The notes: generated by a model from the sequence alone, not told the origin. A stretch of 64,000 nucleotides of DNA from Diploscapter coronatus (GCA_964036155.1 OZ038423.1:48747249-48811248), one strand, 5' to 3'. Shown: positions 1 to 11,661, counted from the stretch's first letter. Numbers and translations: made by a program.

Positions 1-371
1 ATAATTTATAATAAAGATCGATCAAAAATTTGACTTCTTCTGAATAGTTTTTTTGCTTTTCTCGATTGTCTAATTTAGGTTTAGATTATTTTAATTTTTT
101 CAGGTATTGGGGCGGCGGAGGGTAAGTTTTAATAATTTATAACAAAGATCGATCAAAAGTTTGACCTTCTGAATATAGATTTTTAAAAATTCTATTCTTG
201 ATTATCTAATTTAGATTTAGATAATTTTCATCTTTTCAGATATTGGGGCGGCGGAGGGTAAATTTGAATAATTTACAATAAAAATCGATCAAAAGTTTGA
301 CTTCTTCTGAATACATTTGTTTGCTTTCCTTGATTGTCTAATTTCGATTTAGATAATTTGAACTTCTTCAG
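1..371 (+). repeat. Tandem array of microexon-plus-intron units, period 132-136 bp
   Basis: Each unit contains a core GGGCGGCGGAGGGTAA, then an ATCGATCAAAAGTTTGAC-like stretch, a TTGATTGTCTAATTT-like stretch and the next CAG acceptor. The starts of successive microexons are 136 and 132 bp apart. The left edge begins inside a further intron copy, so the array probably continues outside the window. Intron copies are nearly identical, which points to recent duplication of whole exon-intron units. Confidence 0.7.
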
Positions 372-384
372 ATACGGATATTAG
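1..384 (+). CDS. 3' end of a secreted-peptide-like gene built of tandem 18-nt microexons (partial)
   Basis: Two 18-nt exons (104-121 and 240-257) and a last exon (372-384) are each preceded by TTTTCAG or CTTCAG and, for the first two, followed by GTAA donors. All are in the same phase. Joined, they read G-YWGGG-G-YWGGG-G-YGY-stop, a Gly/Tyr/Trp-rich tail. The start of the gene lies left of the window. The relation to the gene at 6748-8081 is clear: both share the last-exon sequence and the following 200 bases. Gly/Tyr-rich short peptides in nematodes include epidermal antimicrobial peptides (NLP-29/CNC types). That role is inference only. It could also be a decaying array of exon copies with no promoter of its own. 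RNA evidence is absent. Confidence 0.5.
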
Positions 385-597
385 CACAAGAAGTAAATCG
401 TCATCTCAAATTTCTTGAACTAAAGAACCAATTGCATAAATCTACATATGGGTGTCACGACTACGATTTATTTACCGGCAGCATTTTCTTCCTTCGATAA
501 TCTAAACTTTTCAAATGAATAAATTTTTGAAAACGATCCATGATTTTCAAAATTCAATATGAAAGCTAGCTGATCTTCACGACATAAGATGAATTTG
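262..597 (+). repeat. Segmental duplication, copy 1
   Basis: From the last microexon intron through the terminal exon and about 210 bases of 3' flank, this stretch matches 8086-8414 with only scattered differences. Shared landmarks are the exon GATACGGATATTAG, CATATGGGTGTCACGACTAC and AGCTAGCTGATCTTCACGAC. Confidence 0.85.
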
Positions 598-632
598 TCT
601 AGAAAAATGACTCTATTCTAGACATTATAGAG

Positions 633-760
633 GCGTTCAAGAGTTGTCGCAACACGAAAATGTCGTAACGTATTTTCAATAGTGAAATTCATTTGGAAAT
701 GACGCAACACACTAAATAAAATGTAATACACAATTTGATTGATCAGATAGTAAGTCGGGT
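633..760 (+). repeat. Dispersed repeat related to 5791-5870
   Basis: The blocks TTCAAGAGTTGTCGCAACAC and GATCAGATAGTAAGTCGG recur at 5791-5870 in the same order. The 58.1-kb inverted repeat has similar TTGCGTCA/GTAACG words. The rest of 598-1419 shows nothing I can call. Confidence 0.55.
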
Positions 761-1419
761 TTTCAAAAACTGCCATAAAATGTATGATTTAGTTTAGCCT
801 TAGTGTTACCTAAATCTATCGGGTTATAGAATATTTTTGACGAAAATAATCACATGCCGCTTATGGGGTTCAAAATCATGAAACGTCCACTACGACCGCC
901 AATCAAGTGTCGGTGATCGCTTTAACTGGGTAAATAGCCTATCGATTATGGCATATATTACACCTGTGATATAAGTACTCCAAATATCATGCCACAATCA
1001 CCACATTCGGATATGCCTAGTTGAGTTATGGAGGCACGACCGGAATTGGTCATTTCAGAAAAAGAAAAAAATGATCTACTTTCGAAAAAAAATCTTTAAA
1101 AATCATGTAGGCATCTTTTCGCGAAGATTTTTCTACAAATTAACGTGGAACTATATTAATCTCCGTGAACAATCGTCGATATCGATAGAGGAAAGTAATT
1201 GTTACAAAATCCCGTTAAATTCGATGAAAGAACAGAAAAACGAAAGAAAAAGAAGCGTCGAATGAACAAATGCTCGCTTCTCACGCATCCGAAGCTCACA
1301 GGAGGGGAAGAAAGAAAGACGCTCCTTTTATTTCGTTCCGAATAGTCAGTCATTCACAATAAATGAGGATTGGAATTTGAACATTTGCGTTCTCTACATG
1401 AGATCAAGTAAATAATTTA

Positions 1420-3710
1420 TTAAATATACGATAGGGCTTGATCATTTTGAATGTATTGGTTCATAGGAGCAATGGCATTTTGGAAAGCCATCATATGAAT
1501 TTGATTGATGGCGTTCGAAGCTCGCTGGAAATAATTCCTTCGAAATAGCGCCTTTCGATACGGTTTCGTGAAAACGATCAGCAAAATTGCTCCAATCGTA
1601 GAATGAGTGGATACCAATAATTCAGCGCACAAACCGCCGGCTTAAAACATTACGAAATATATAATTTATACTATTTCAAGTTGCAATAAAGAGGTTACAT
1701 TCTTTTTTAGAAATTTGTTTTCACATGTTCTCAATCCAACCTTTTCCTCACTATTTTATTCTCTGCTTTATCATTCATATTCACAACCTAGATTTCGAGC
1801 AGGTGAAGGGAAGTGGGAAAAAGAAAATTTTAATGAAGCATTACTTTCTTCTTTCCTGCGAAGGAAAAAAACACGAAGCATCAAAGAAAGGCGATAAATC
1901 GAGTTGTATTCGGCCGTTAACGCGTATGACTAAGTGCTTCCCTCTCCACGAACGTGCATGTTATTTCCCTGGAGTTAAGTCTAGGAGAAGAGAGATGCAA
2001 AATGCGTGCAGAATTCTCTTTATTGCAACATGGAAGAATAAAATGAATCCCACCTCTCGAGTATTCAACAGATACAAAGTCAAATAGTGTAAAGTTTAAC
2101 ATGAACATGGAGATTGCTAATCCATATGTAAACTCTACTGCCAAGTACTAAATAAATCTCATTAGCTGATCATAAAATGTTTGCAATCATATTACCTGTA
2201 TAAATAACGATAAAATAGCATTTCGATGTGTAAAAGACGAACTCAATGAAGCCCGAGACAGAAAGAATTTACTATCACCCCGTGTTGTTATGATTGCCAA
2301 TGTATGCACTACTAATGTCGTGAAAATAGTCACTCCAGTCACGAACACTACTAAACCGTACATTGCTAGGTATTTTAAGTATGGCTGGAAGTTATTGTTT
2401 AAAGTAAAAACACTTCTGATAAATCTTTCTCACTATTTGGATATCCATATCGTAGGCCATAACTCGATCGACATATAATAAACATATCTCGTCAGGATGA
2501 TACTGAAAAACAACTACAAATCATGTGTACTCAGATATTCTCGCCGTTTTTCTTTTTCTCTACCAGCAAGAGTTCCATTCTCTCTCGCCTTTCTGTTTCA
2601 TTATTGGAATCGATGAATAAGCAGGAAATGGTAAAATGGCAAGAGAGAATGGTGTGCGTTACTGGTAGAGAAAAATGGAAAAGGAGAGAACACCTGTGAG
2701 CCGGCATGATTTACAATCTTTCGGAATTATTTATTTATCAATTCTTTGTCGTTTGCGTGAAGCTTGCAGTTGGTGTGTGATTTTTCACTCTTTTAATCCT
2801 TTTGAAAAGGCAAAATCATTCAATATTGCATAGCAATGCAGATTTTACAACTAACTGATACTATACAAAGCTTCGGAAAAGTAAGTCAATAAAGCATTGC
2901 TCAATAGATTTGACAATTTTGAAGACGAAATGTATTTGATCAAGCAGAAAGGTAATTAATTTTAAATTTAGCTGTTTACGATATATCACAAATATTTACC
3001 ATTTCTAGGTAGTTTTTAAATGCATCGTCGTCCAATTTGAAATTGATTAAATGTGCATCCACTAAAAATATTCCAAAAAGTATAATCGTGCAAATCCCCT
3101 TTACTATAAATCGTGGGAACGCAAAATTCTAAATTTTTTGAAAATCTTAATTAATAATCAATTCACCGCATTACGCAATTTCTAGAACATATCTTGTCAT
3201 GTCTAACGAAGAACGTATACACTATTACTATCATGTTCAAAATATGGAACGTGAACGATATACACTAAATAATTGGACGATAAATTCTGGATTTATTATT
3301 ATATTCATTTACTAGACTTATTTCAGAGGGAATGAATTCAAAAATTCCATGTGATACTCCAATTATAGCTAAAATTAATTTTTCATTAAATTCAAATTTT
3401 AGAAATAATAACGAAATGTTTCAATTCAATTACCTGGAAAATATGATGTAAAATTACCGAGAAAATTAAGTGAAAAATCGGAGCAAATAGAGGTAATCTT
3501 GAATTTTATCATGGTAAGATTTGAACATTTTGCTAACTCTACCTGCAGTGCTAAAAGATAGTATTTATACTGTCGCATAGGTTTCGGTGATTCAAAAATG
3601 ATTAAATACAGAGCCAGAGTAGAAAGTGGTATGGCTATGAATCCGAACGTTCTTTGGATAGGTATAAGGAATGTCGGAGGCTCGGATGTAAAATTCGAGC
3701 AATTATCCAT
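1420..3710 (-). CDS. Seven-transmembrane chemoreceptor, Srh-like
   Basis: Nine exons on the minus strand join in phase: 3710-3543, 3497-3434, 3368-3313, 3264-3175, 3128-3000, 2899-2867, 2384-2196, 2147-2054 and 1640-1420, giving 347 aa. That is the usual Srh length. The start encodes a short glycosylated-looking N-terminus (NCS, NFT) and a first hydrophobic helix ending in the MRQYKYYLLALQ stretch. The last exon holds the STHSTIGAILLIVFTKPYR helix and tail, the hallmark end of Srh/Sri receptors. Such proteins are thought to detect odours or pheromones in the cilia of sensory neurons. The tiny exon 2899-2867 is the weakest part; all others have good sites. AATAAA lies just past the stop on the minus strand. 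No frameshift or stop is needed, so the gene appears intact. Confidence 0.83.
2534..2694. mobile_element. Short inverted-repeat element (MITE-like) in an Srh intron
   Basis: Arms of about 57 bp face each other. CTTTTTCTCTACCAG and CCATTCTCTCTCGCC on the left are mirrored by GGCAAGAGAGAATGG and CTGGTAGAGAAAAATG on the right, around a 50-bp loop. There is no coding capacity. Confidence 0.7.
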
Positions 3711-4920
3711 GATAATTATTTAGACCCTAAAAGTAAATCGAATTAAATGGATGCCGCGTAACATTCACCTCATTGATAGTGGAGAGTACCAATTAGCGAT
3801 TAGAAATAACTACTGATTTATCCTGGTAGATATAACAATATGCCGCAGCTTTAGTATTAAGCTAGCGAAATAGTCTGAGAAGTGTTCAGAATTATTAAGC
3901 TGAAAATGAAATGCTAAGAGTTGCTTCAGACATGTAGCGATCAATTTTGTGAAATTATTCATGAAGGCAGCTGGAAAAGTATATGCCTATAATAGCAGCT
4001 TGAAAATTACGAATTGATGCATGACTTTCGTGGATATAACAAACCGCAAAAATGATGGATCTTTCCTCTTTCCTATACAGTTTCGCATTTTACTATTGCG
4101 TTCCATCATTTTCTTGATTCGTCAAATCCCCGAAAGCAATGCGCCAATTTCTCATTTCCAGCTTGCCGCTTATGACTGAATTTTTTCTATAAGTCGAAAG
4201 TTACTTTTATATACTTAGTGCTAACAGCTGATATGAATAAAGTTTGTACTTAACGCATATTAATTAGAAAATGTTTTCCGGTAATACAAACAAGCCTAAT
4301 TTCAGATTCATAGTTCAATCAGTTTTAAAGTCCTCATTTTTGCATATATAAAGTGAGAAATGTCTTATTTATTTACAGGATATACAATAGTAGCATTTTT
4401 AGAGATTTCTCTCTAAGTTATTTAGAATGCAAAGAATCATTACAAAATTTTTAGAAAATAAATATGAAGAGGATCATATAAAATGGTTTGAATGTGGCAA
4501 AGATATTGAAAATTTAAATTATTTACAGTATTTTAATGACTGATAAGAATATATTATCATAATTACACTATTGCTCTCACTTGGATTATTAACAAGGATG
4601 TACGAACTCGAACTCACCGCGAGTTAAAGCCGAGTTTGAGTTCGGACCTGAGAAAAACAATTCAATTATAAATTATATACACATCTCTTAAATCGATCAA
4701 TAAAGGGATTGTTAATAATTCTTTCAATTTCGCGATAAAATCGAATTTTAATAATCATGTCTATTTCCATAATACTGTCTACCATTAATATATAAATTAT
4801 ATGCGAAAAATTGTCTGCGTTTTATGCAATTTTATATAATTGCGATAGGTCCATACAATTTGTAAAGCTATATAAATAGAAAATTGTAATATGAAACGGC
4901 GGTATTTCTACGCTATTAAG
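3711..4920. other. Intergenic, no gene seen
   Basis: This is AT-rich spacer between the divergent Srh gene and the first small peptide gene. I see no exon set, RNA gene or clear repeat. It should contain the promoters of both neighbours. Confidence 0.6.
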
Positions 4921-5277
4921 ATGAAATCGCTTTTGCATTTGATACTAACTATTGCTGCGTTTACTTTAATGATGAGTATGCAGGGTGTATACAGCTGGGG
5001 AATAAGACGCGTGGGTATTTTATCAACTAATCAATAATATATATTATTGATTGGAGAGAACGTCGGTATTCAAAAATTGGGCTATTCGTCTCGTTTCTCT
5101 TCTACGCAATTCACTAGTTCGCCCCAAAATCGAACTCTAATTGCTGCATGAATATCGACTTTCTTTCCAATCAACAATAATTTAAAGCAACGTGATTTAT
5201 TCTAGACACCCTGTAGAACCGATATGGGCTGCCCTCCAGGAACACCTTGTAAGAACGGATGGTGCTATCTGGTTTAA
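4921..5277 (+). CDS. Short secreted four-cysteine peptide
   Basis: Two exons, 4921-5010 and 5206-5277, join in phase 0 (CGC|gtgggt ... tctag|ACA) to give 53 aa. Residues 1-24 form a signal peptide (MKSLLHLILTIAAF, cleavage probably near VYS). A dibasic RR follows at 29-30. The last 23 residues carry four cysteines spaced C-x5-C-x5-C-x4-C with a GCPPG turn and NGWC, compatible with two disulfides. It lies head-to-tail with two more candidate peptide genes at 5521 and 6748. The role is unknown: it could be a peptide hormone, an antimicrobial peptide or another secreted effector. The exon join is good and the predicted form is typical of processed nematode peptides, but expression is unproven. 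Confidence 0.6.
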
Positions 5278-5520
5278 TTTAAACGAATATATTTATATCA
5301 CCAATGCAATAAATCAGTTTATGTTAAAGTTGTATGTTACTTTGATCGTTTAACAAATTATTTTATTTTAATATTAATATATTCGCAGACGATATACCAA
5401 GGTATTTTCAGATCAGACAAATATGGTTCGGGCGTCTTTTCGATAAAGTTAATATGTCTATGCATGAAACTGTATAAATAGAGAATAATATTGATTTTAT
5501 CCAACATCTAATAACGAAAA

Positions 5521-6362
5521 ATGCGTGCTTTACTGCTCCTGGTATCGCTTTTGATCGTATTTTCTTTACCAGGCATTACTCTAGGATTTGAGCACTACAG
5601 AGTAAGCGGTCCTAGATCTGGTCCAGTATGTTGATTTTTCATTCTCTCGTAATTATATTATTTTTTGATATTAGTTTTTAATTAACATGCATCATCGATG
5701 AAGACCGTCTTGTAACTCATTGTTTATAAGAATGGAATTTGCTATCGAAGAGAAATGTCTGATTATCGACCTGGAAAATAACGACTTTTAACGGCGCTCA
5801 AGAGTTGGCGCAACGTCGCAACACTAAATAAAGTATAATAAAAAATTTATTGATCAGATAGTAAGTCGGAGTTTTCAAAATTTCAAAAATTTCCTGCAAA
5901 GTCAATGAAGCTCTTTCAGACGGCATGAATATTCATTAGGAAAGGTCAATACTGTAAGACTCTTATTTTTCTCCTTATGTTTAAACATTGGAGAGCAAAA
6001 CCGTCTGATCTAGCCTAAACAAACAAAAACTCATGGGAAAACCAACAATATAAGGAAGGTAGAACTCATGATCTGCGTTAAGTTATTCAAGCCAAGAATA
6101 GATTTTTAGAATTTTGCCCAAAACTGAAAGTACCATATCTAAAGCGGGTTTGCACTCCTATCTTTTAACGTAGAAAGAGACTTTAGGAAAATGAGAGGAA
6201 GAGTAGTGTGAATAAGTAATTTGGAAAAGACGTGAATTTCAATAGATGAAGTCAGATAAAATGGCGGAATCCATGAAAACCGGCCCATTTGGAGACGGCT
6301 TTAGAAGTCCCCAATTCACTAGGAGACTTTATTGGCTTTGGACAGGTAATTGTCATTTTTAA
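5521..6362 (+). CDS. Candidate short secreted peptide gene (3' structure uncertain)
   Basis: The first exon, 5521-5625, encodes a strong signal peptide (MRALLLLVSLLIVFSL) and then a short basic GFEHYRVSGPRSGP stretch. It ends at the donor CCA|gtatgt; an earlier donor AGA|gtaagc is also possible. The best in-phase continuation is 6246-6362 after TTTCAATAG, giving a basic tail with GPFGDGF, FTRR and a stop. The total would be 74 aa. No cysteine framework is seen apart from one late Cys. The signal peptide is convincing; the second exon is a guess. The gene sits between two other peptide genes on the same strand. Confidence 0.4.
5791..5870 (+). repeat. Dispersed repeat related to 633-760
   Basis: It shares CTCAAGAGTTGGCGCAAC, ACACTAAATAAA and GATCAGATAGTAAGTCGG with the copy near 650. 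It lies in the putative intron of the 5521 gene. Confidence 0.55.
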
Positions 6363-6456
6363 ATAACTTTAAAACTTGATTATTAGTTTGGTGAAGATCG
6401 GCTTTAATTATAAAGATATGTTAGATAGAAATTCAAAAAATTTCATCTAACTTTAT

Positions 6457-6744
6457 AAGGAAAGTAAACTGTGTACAACGAATCCGGCTCAAATTGGTAG
6501 GTAAGTCAACTCGAGTGCGCTGATAACGAATATCATGCTGAAAAGAGGTCATCGTGCAACCTATTTTCAGAATTTTCCATTGAATTTTTACAGAGGAAAG
6601 AAAGAAGCTAATTTTTATGGAAAATCCCGAAAATAGGCTGCACGGTGGGCACTTTTCAGCATGATATTCGTTATCAGTGTACTCGAATTGGCTCACCCAC
6701 CAATTTGAGCCGGATTCGTTGTACACAGTTTACTTTTCTTCTTA
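6457..6744. mobile_element. Fold-back element (MITE-like), about 285 bp
   Basis: The left end AAGTAAACTGTGTACAACGA and the right end TCGTTGTACACAGTTTACTT are reverse complements. The match continues inward through CGGCTCAAATTGGTAGG and GATAACGAATATCATGCTGA. The element ends directly at the TTCTTAG acceptor and start codon of the next peptide gene, so it may supply that gene's 5' region. Confidence 0.85.
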
Positions 6745-6747
6745 GAA

Positions 6748-8081
6748 ATGCGCACGCTAATTTGTCTTTTCCTCATCTTGGCAATAACTTGGATCGCTCT
6801 GGAAGCCGCCGAGACCTATGATCTGCTTCACAAAAGAGACAAGCGATGCTATTATGGGTTAGTTCACAGAATTTTATGAATCGAAAAATTTCATTTGAAA
6901 AACAAACTTTAAGAATGAATGTCAGTAAGAACCAAAGTTTTAGCAAAGAGGTATAAACAGGGGTCTGCAAATCGGGCTGATTTTCGCATATCTTATTCAG
7001 TTTTTACGCTGATTCTCATGGTGTGGTTTGTTTTTCATAAAAATGATCGTATACAGGATTACGGTAGCTTAAAGTTTTGACAGACTCAACCTCGGAAAAA
7101 TTCATAACTTTCTTATTTCTGGACCAAATTTCATTATTATTCTTTTGTTTTGTAGATCTTGAGTAGGAGAGTAAAGAAAAAATAAAAAGAACATTTTTAG
7201 AAATTATTTTTGGCGGGAAAAGTTACCCTATATACTCGTACTGTGTTTATGAGAGTAATGTGAGTTAACGTCGAAGTTTTCCATAAAATCTTGTAGAACT
7301 CTTCAAGTTGATCAACTTTTGTTCCAGAGCTTCTTCGAGAATATGCACACAGGGAGATATGAATTTTTGAAATTTTCTTTCATGAAGATCACCTTAATTT
7401 TACGCATTCGAGGTGTTTTTTGACCTCAGGATCCCCCATATTTTTCATAAAACTTATACCATTCTACGCAGAATTGAATGGGCTTTCAAATAAAATGATT
7501 TCCAGTAGGCTTTCTTCTTATCGATGGGATCAAAATCGCGAAAAACTGCAGTCGGTCAGGGTCGCTTTTTCTGAAATTAAATTTTTGGCGAGAAGTTATT
7601 GATCGTAGCAGGTGGTTGTAGTTACGTTATTTGTAGTTTTTCGTGGGCTATCCAATGCTGAAAACCCCGTTCGATTTGGTCCACAAATAAGGAAGTTGCG
7701 AGTTTTTTTTTCCCGAGGTCGGATTTTAAAAAATTTTTAAGCTACCGTAATCCGGTACAGTAACCGATTTCCGGAAAACGGATAGCACCACGAAAATCAG
7801 CGTGAAAAACTGAATAAGATATGTGGAAATCAGCCCGATTTGCAGACCTCTGTTTATAGAATTTGGTTCTTACTGACATTCACTCTTGAATAAATATCAT
7901 AGATACCGTTAAATTAGGAAAAAGCTCAGTTTATCGAATGATTATATTTTAAATTCCAGGTATTATGGCTGTGACTGCTGCACGTATGAACCTTGCGTCT
8001 GTAATTACACAGGGCAAGTTTCAGAAAAAATTGGAAAAATTTAATTCATTTTATTTCAGATATTATTATTGTGGATATTGA
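6748..8081 (+). CDS. Secreted Cys/Tyr/Gly-rich peptide precursor
   Basis: Exons 6748-6857, 7960-8013 and 8060-8081 join in phase to give 61 aa. A signal peptide (MRTLICLFLILAITW) is followed by two dibasic sites (HKR and DKR). The last 28 residues form a compact domain with seven cysteines, seven or more tyrosines and YYG, CDCC and YYYCGY motifs. The first intron holds a fold-back repeat of about 1 kb. The second intron uses a GC donor (AGG|gcaagt). TTCTTAG two bases before ATG looks like a spliced-leader acceptor. The last exon is homologous to the microexons at 104 and 240 but has gained a stop before the old donor, so the downstream copy of the YGY exon (about 8207) is no longer used. An antimicrobial or signalling role is inference. 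The odd number of Cys allows dimerisation. Confidence 0.6.
6880..7890. mobile_element. Large inverted repeat inside the peptide gene intron
   Basis: Outer arms match in reverse: GAATGTCAGTAAGAACCAAA and CTGCAAATCGGGCTGATTTT on the left against AAATCAGCCCGATTTGCAG and TTTGGTTCTTACTGACATTC on the right. An inner pair (GGATTACGGTAGCTTAAA and TAAGCTACCGTAATCC) follows. The interior shares the CATATAC.CGTACTG...TTTA module and the AATTCATAACTTTCTTATTT module with the 36.3-38.0 kb block, so this is one dispersed family. No ORF resembles a transposase. Confidence 0.75.
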
Positions 8082-8085
8082 AGGC

Positions 8086-8414
8086 AAGTTTTAATAGTTT
8101 ACGATAAAGATCGATAAATAAGCTGACTTCTTCTTAATATATTTTTTGCTCTTCTTGGCTGTCTAATTTCGATTTAGATAATTTGAACTTCTTCAGATAC
8201 GGATATTAGTACAAGAAGTAAATCGTCATCTCAAATTTCATGAACTAAAGAACCAATTGCATAAATCTACATATGGGTGTCACGACTACGATTTATTTAC
8301 CGGCAGCATTTTCTTCCTTCGATAATCTAAACTTTTCAAATGAATAAATTTTTGAAAACGACCCATGATTTTAAAAGTTCAATATGAAAGCTAGCTGATC
8401 TTCACGACATAAAT
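8086..8414 (+). repeat. Segmental duplication, copy 2
   Basis: This is near-identical to 262-597, including a relic last microexon (GATACGGATATTAG) at about 8207. It is the 3' flank of the peptide gene above and shows that the two peptide genes are tandem duplicates. Confidence 0.85.
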
Positions 8415-11400
8415 AGAGCCCGCAAACTTTACCCACTTTGTGAAACAAAAATCGATTCTATTTTTGGTTCCTCGTTAATTAGACAATTTCACTGAAATTT
8501 TTCTTTGATCCTTTTCTTTCAAATCTGCAAAACTACAAATATAAGAAAATTGTAAAACGCATTGAAAGAAAGTTGATCTTCACAAGAATTAATGATAAAA
8601 AAAAGTTTTTATTTTTTTCGCCTACATCTTCATGCAATTTCTAGTAAGTTTAGAATGTTGAAGAGAAAGCAATTTCATTTACAAATTTTACATTCCCTAA
8701 TATTGTATCATCCATTTACTTTACTGACACTCTAAAATCACTGTCCTTTAGCTTGACCTACGCTTTTCTATGTTTATTTTTAGAAATGGGTCGCATCATT
8801 TTCTAAACTGTTGCTACAATTATTTCGCATTCTGTTGGTCGATGCGATTACGCGCAGGATTTGCACCAATTGTCATTATAAAGTTGGAAAAGGTTGCAAA
8901 AGATTCACTATTCTTATCACTTTTCTTCCTTCACTTCCTTGGAATTTTAGGGGACGATAAAAACCTTTCACCTGTGATAAAATATAGGGGTCCAAAACCG
9001 TCTGGAATATTTTTCAAATAGTTGACGAAGTGGAGCAGGTTTTCTAATATTTGCCAGGAAGTGATATCAATTTACAATTCTCGTGGTTCCCAAAATTTTA
9101 AAACGCCCCAACGATAAAAATGATCTTTCCCACGCTTAAACTTTTAAAGCGATACGAAAATTTATCGAAAGCTAACATCACTTTAAAAGATAGCGGGGGT
9201 ATTTTTATCGAGTTATAGCACTTTTGTACACTATCACATCATTGGGAATAAACTACAGTAGGGAGCTAACCTGGTGTTAAAATTTCGAATAAATATCAAA
9301 AGCGCATTTTTTTAGAGTTTGGTATTTTCTAGAACCTATAAAATCTTTTTAAAAAAAATATTATTCAACCCCTGAATTAATAAGCGCCGAAATTTTATGA
9401 CGTGTGAAGTAATTTTATGGTAAATATTTTTCATACGTGCCAAGCACTTCTTCATAAATGAAGGATGAGCCAGCAACGCCAATAAAATCGTGTTCGATTC
9501 GAAGATTATCGCTGAATAATTACTATTTTTAACGATTTTCGGGCGTCATCGAAGACTCTGGGCGGGGGAGAATAGGGCAACGCCTAGATTACTCAAAATG
9601 ATTTGAAAATGATACCATATGGTAGTTCAAATGGGCTTTTGTATAGTATTTATTTTTGGGGGGTTTTGGTAGCACGACTGTACTTCATTATTCATATGAT
9701 CATGATCTTAGGATTATATTTCGAATCAATAAACTCTTATGAAATTATTGGCATGTCTAGAGCTGTTTTAGGAGCGAATTTGCTTGAAAATATGATATTT
9801 TTATCAAGCTACAAAAGCCGCTACACATACCAATAAATGTCATTCAGAAACGATATTGTTCCAAATACTGAATTAGATATATTTCCCCGAAGAAATGTAA
9901 TTAATTGAAAGTAGCTCCCTGGAATATAATCTTTTTTTAATATCTAAAGCGAATCCGTGAAATTTGAGACGTAATGATTAGGTCACCATTCAGGGAGTGG
10001 TGAGGTCATAAGCCGCACCCTCTTGCTCGTTTGGCCAAAGTTGTTAGATCGGCCGATATCGCTCGTATTCGTTATCGCTTACTCATCGACGCTTCCAAAA
10101 ACGGAGGTAATTATCATTTTTACCAGTGCTTATCGCTTTGCAATCGAAAATATTTGTGCAAGCGTAGCATTGCGTAGCTAATACGTCGCATTTTTATCGG
10201 ATGTGTAGAATTCTATCGGTATTAAATTTGCTCTCTAAGAATGCCCAACTCTAGACGAAACGTCTAGTAAACTTTAATGACGGGAGGCTTTCCTTATCAG
10301 TCAAAAAGTCGATCGTAGCGTATTTTTTGAGAATAGAGTTCAACATGAATTAATGAAATAGATTTTTTCAGCAAAGTCTTTTCTCATAATCGCAAGGTTG
10401 TTCGATCGTCAAATTTAGCTGCACTAAACCTCAAGAATAACTCTCAAGAGCAAATTTAACCTTGTTATGAAGATAATTGTGACGTTGAAGTCAAGCTCGA
10501 ACATCCCTAAATAGTTGGCAAGTAAATTTATCAGGCTCGCTGAAAAATGGTGCCAATTGCAATTTCTCACACACAAAAGAATAGTATTAATTTTTCGAGT
10601 AATGGTGATAATGAATCATTTGTTTCATGCAGATGTATTATCAGTTATTTTTGGTCAATTCAACTGTTGCTTTTGCCATTTATGCCAACTGATAAGCGAT
10701 AGGCCATTTCTGTTAGTTTTACTAGCTGTAATAGTGGAAATTATGAATCATTACCGATGTTCTAGTTCAATAAGATGTGACGCAAAAATCGTCGATACAT
10801 CGACGTAGACTAGATTATTCGATGCATGACGATAAGCTACTGTTTGAGTAATCATTTTGATGATCATCATAATTTATGAAGCAACGTATTGAAGGTCAGA
10901 ATAATCGCAACGAAATGCTGAATGAAAATCGATCAGAAGATAGCAAATTGCAAGAATTTCATACATTCTTTCAGACTTTTTTACCTCTGAACTGCTGAAC
11001 AATAAGCTATTGTTTGCCTTGTGAGATTAAATTTTTCTTCCGTATATTTGCAAGGAACATTTTATGGTCAAATGACTGGCAAAAGCAATCAAGTGATAGT
11101 CAATAAAAAAAGACAATTACTTCAGGTTTAGGTTATGAGACTGCATAAGTGACACTAAAAACATACTAGGGAGCACTTCGTCGAGCGAAATAAACTATAG
11201 GGGGGTAGGTCGCAAAGGCTTTCTGATGATCGTCCTTTCTAGGTTTGACTAAAGATCCCCTTGATTTACACCACATCAACGTTTTCTGGCATGCATGACA
11301 TTTTGATCGCGATCATGGAAATGTGTTCCCATCATTTTGCATTATTTCGGTGGCATTTGATGCGAACTTACCAGTTTGTTATTTCCATACGTTCCAACTC

Positions 11401-11630
11401 TTATCTCCCAACTTGCGTTAGCATGGGCGTAGCCTGTTACGTCAACGTTTCCGGCGAATTCGTGTTCTGCTGGAAACGTCATTTATGAATTTCGCACGCT
11501 CTCCTTTTGCCATATTGCTCATTATATTTTCTCATAATCTCCAAAAGTGCCCTATATTTTCATATCAGTTTTCATTCGAAACCTCTCAAAACCCAACTCT
11601 CTTTCACCTATATTGAACACGTCCCTCGCC
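8415..11630. other. Intergenic, no gene supported
   Basis: Several open frames of 75-97 codons exist here on the plus strand, but none has splice context, composition or a motif that supports coding. The right half is the presumed promoter of the bZIP gene. A diverged repeat at about 11159-11255 (GGTCGCAA, TTTCTGATGATCGT) recurs near 18185-18255. Confidence 0.5.
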
Positions 11631-11661
11631 ATGATAAGCCTCAGGTCTGAATTGTCTTATC
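10071..11661. promoter_or_regulatory. Cluster of GATA-factor sites upstream of the bZIP gene
   Basis: TGATAAG occurs at 10690 and 11632. Other GATAA/TTATC sites are at 10072, 10129, 10293, 10831 and 11656, making seven in 1.6 kb. In nematodes TGATAA sites drive intestinal or epidermal expression through ELT-type GATA factors. The motif is short and AT-rich DNA yields many by chance, so the functional reading is inference. Confidence 0.4.

Noticed and set aside
9603..9836. 77-codon frame with hydrophobic stretches
   Set aside because: No signal-peptide logic, splice context or motif; AT-rich DNA gives such frames by chance.
10515..10808. 97-codon open frame upstream of the bZIP gene
   Set aside because: No recognisable domain and no splice or polyadenylation context; overlaps GATA-rich spacer.
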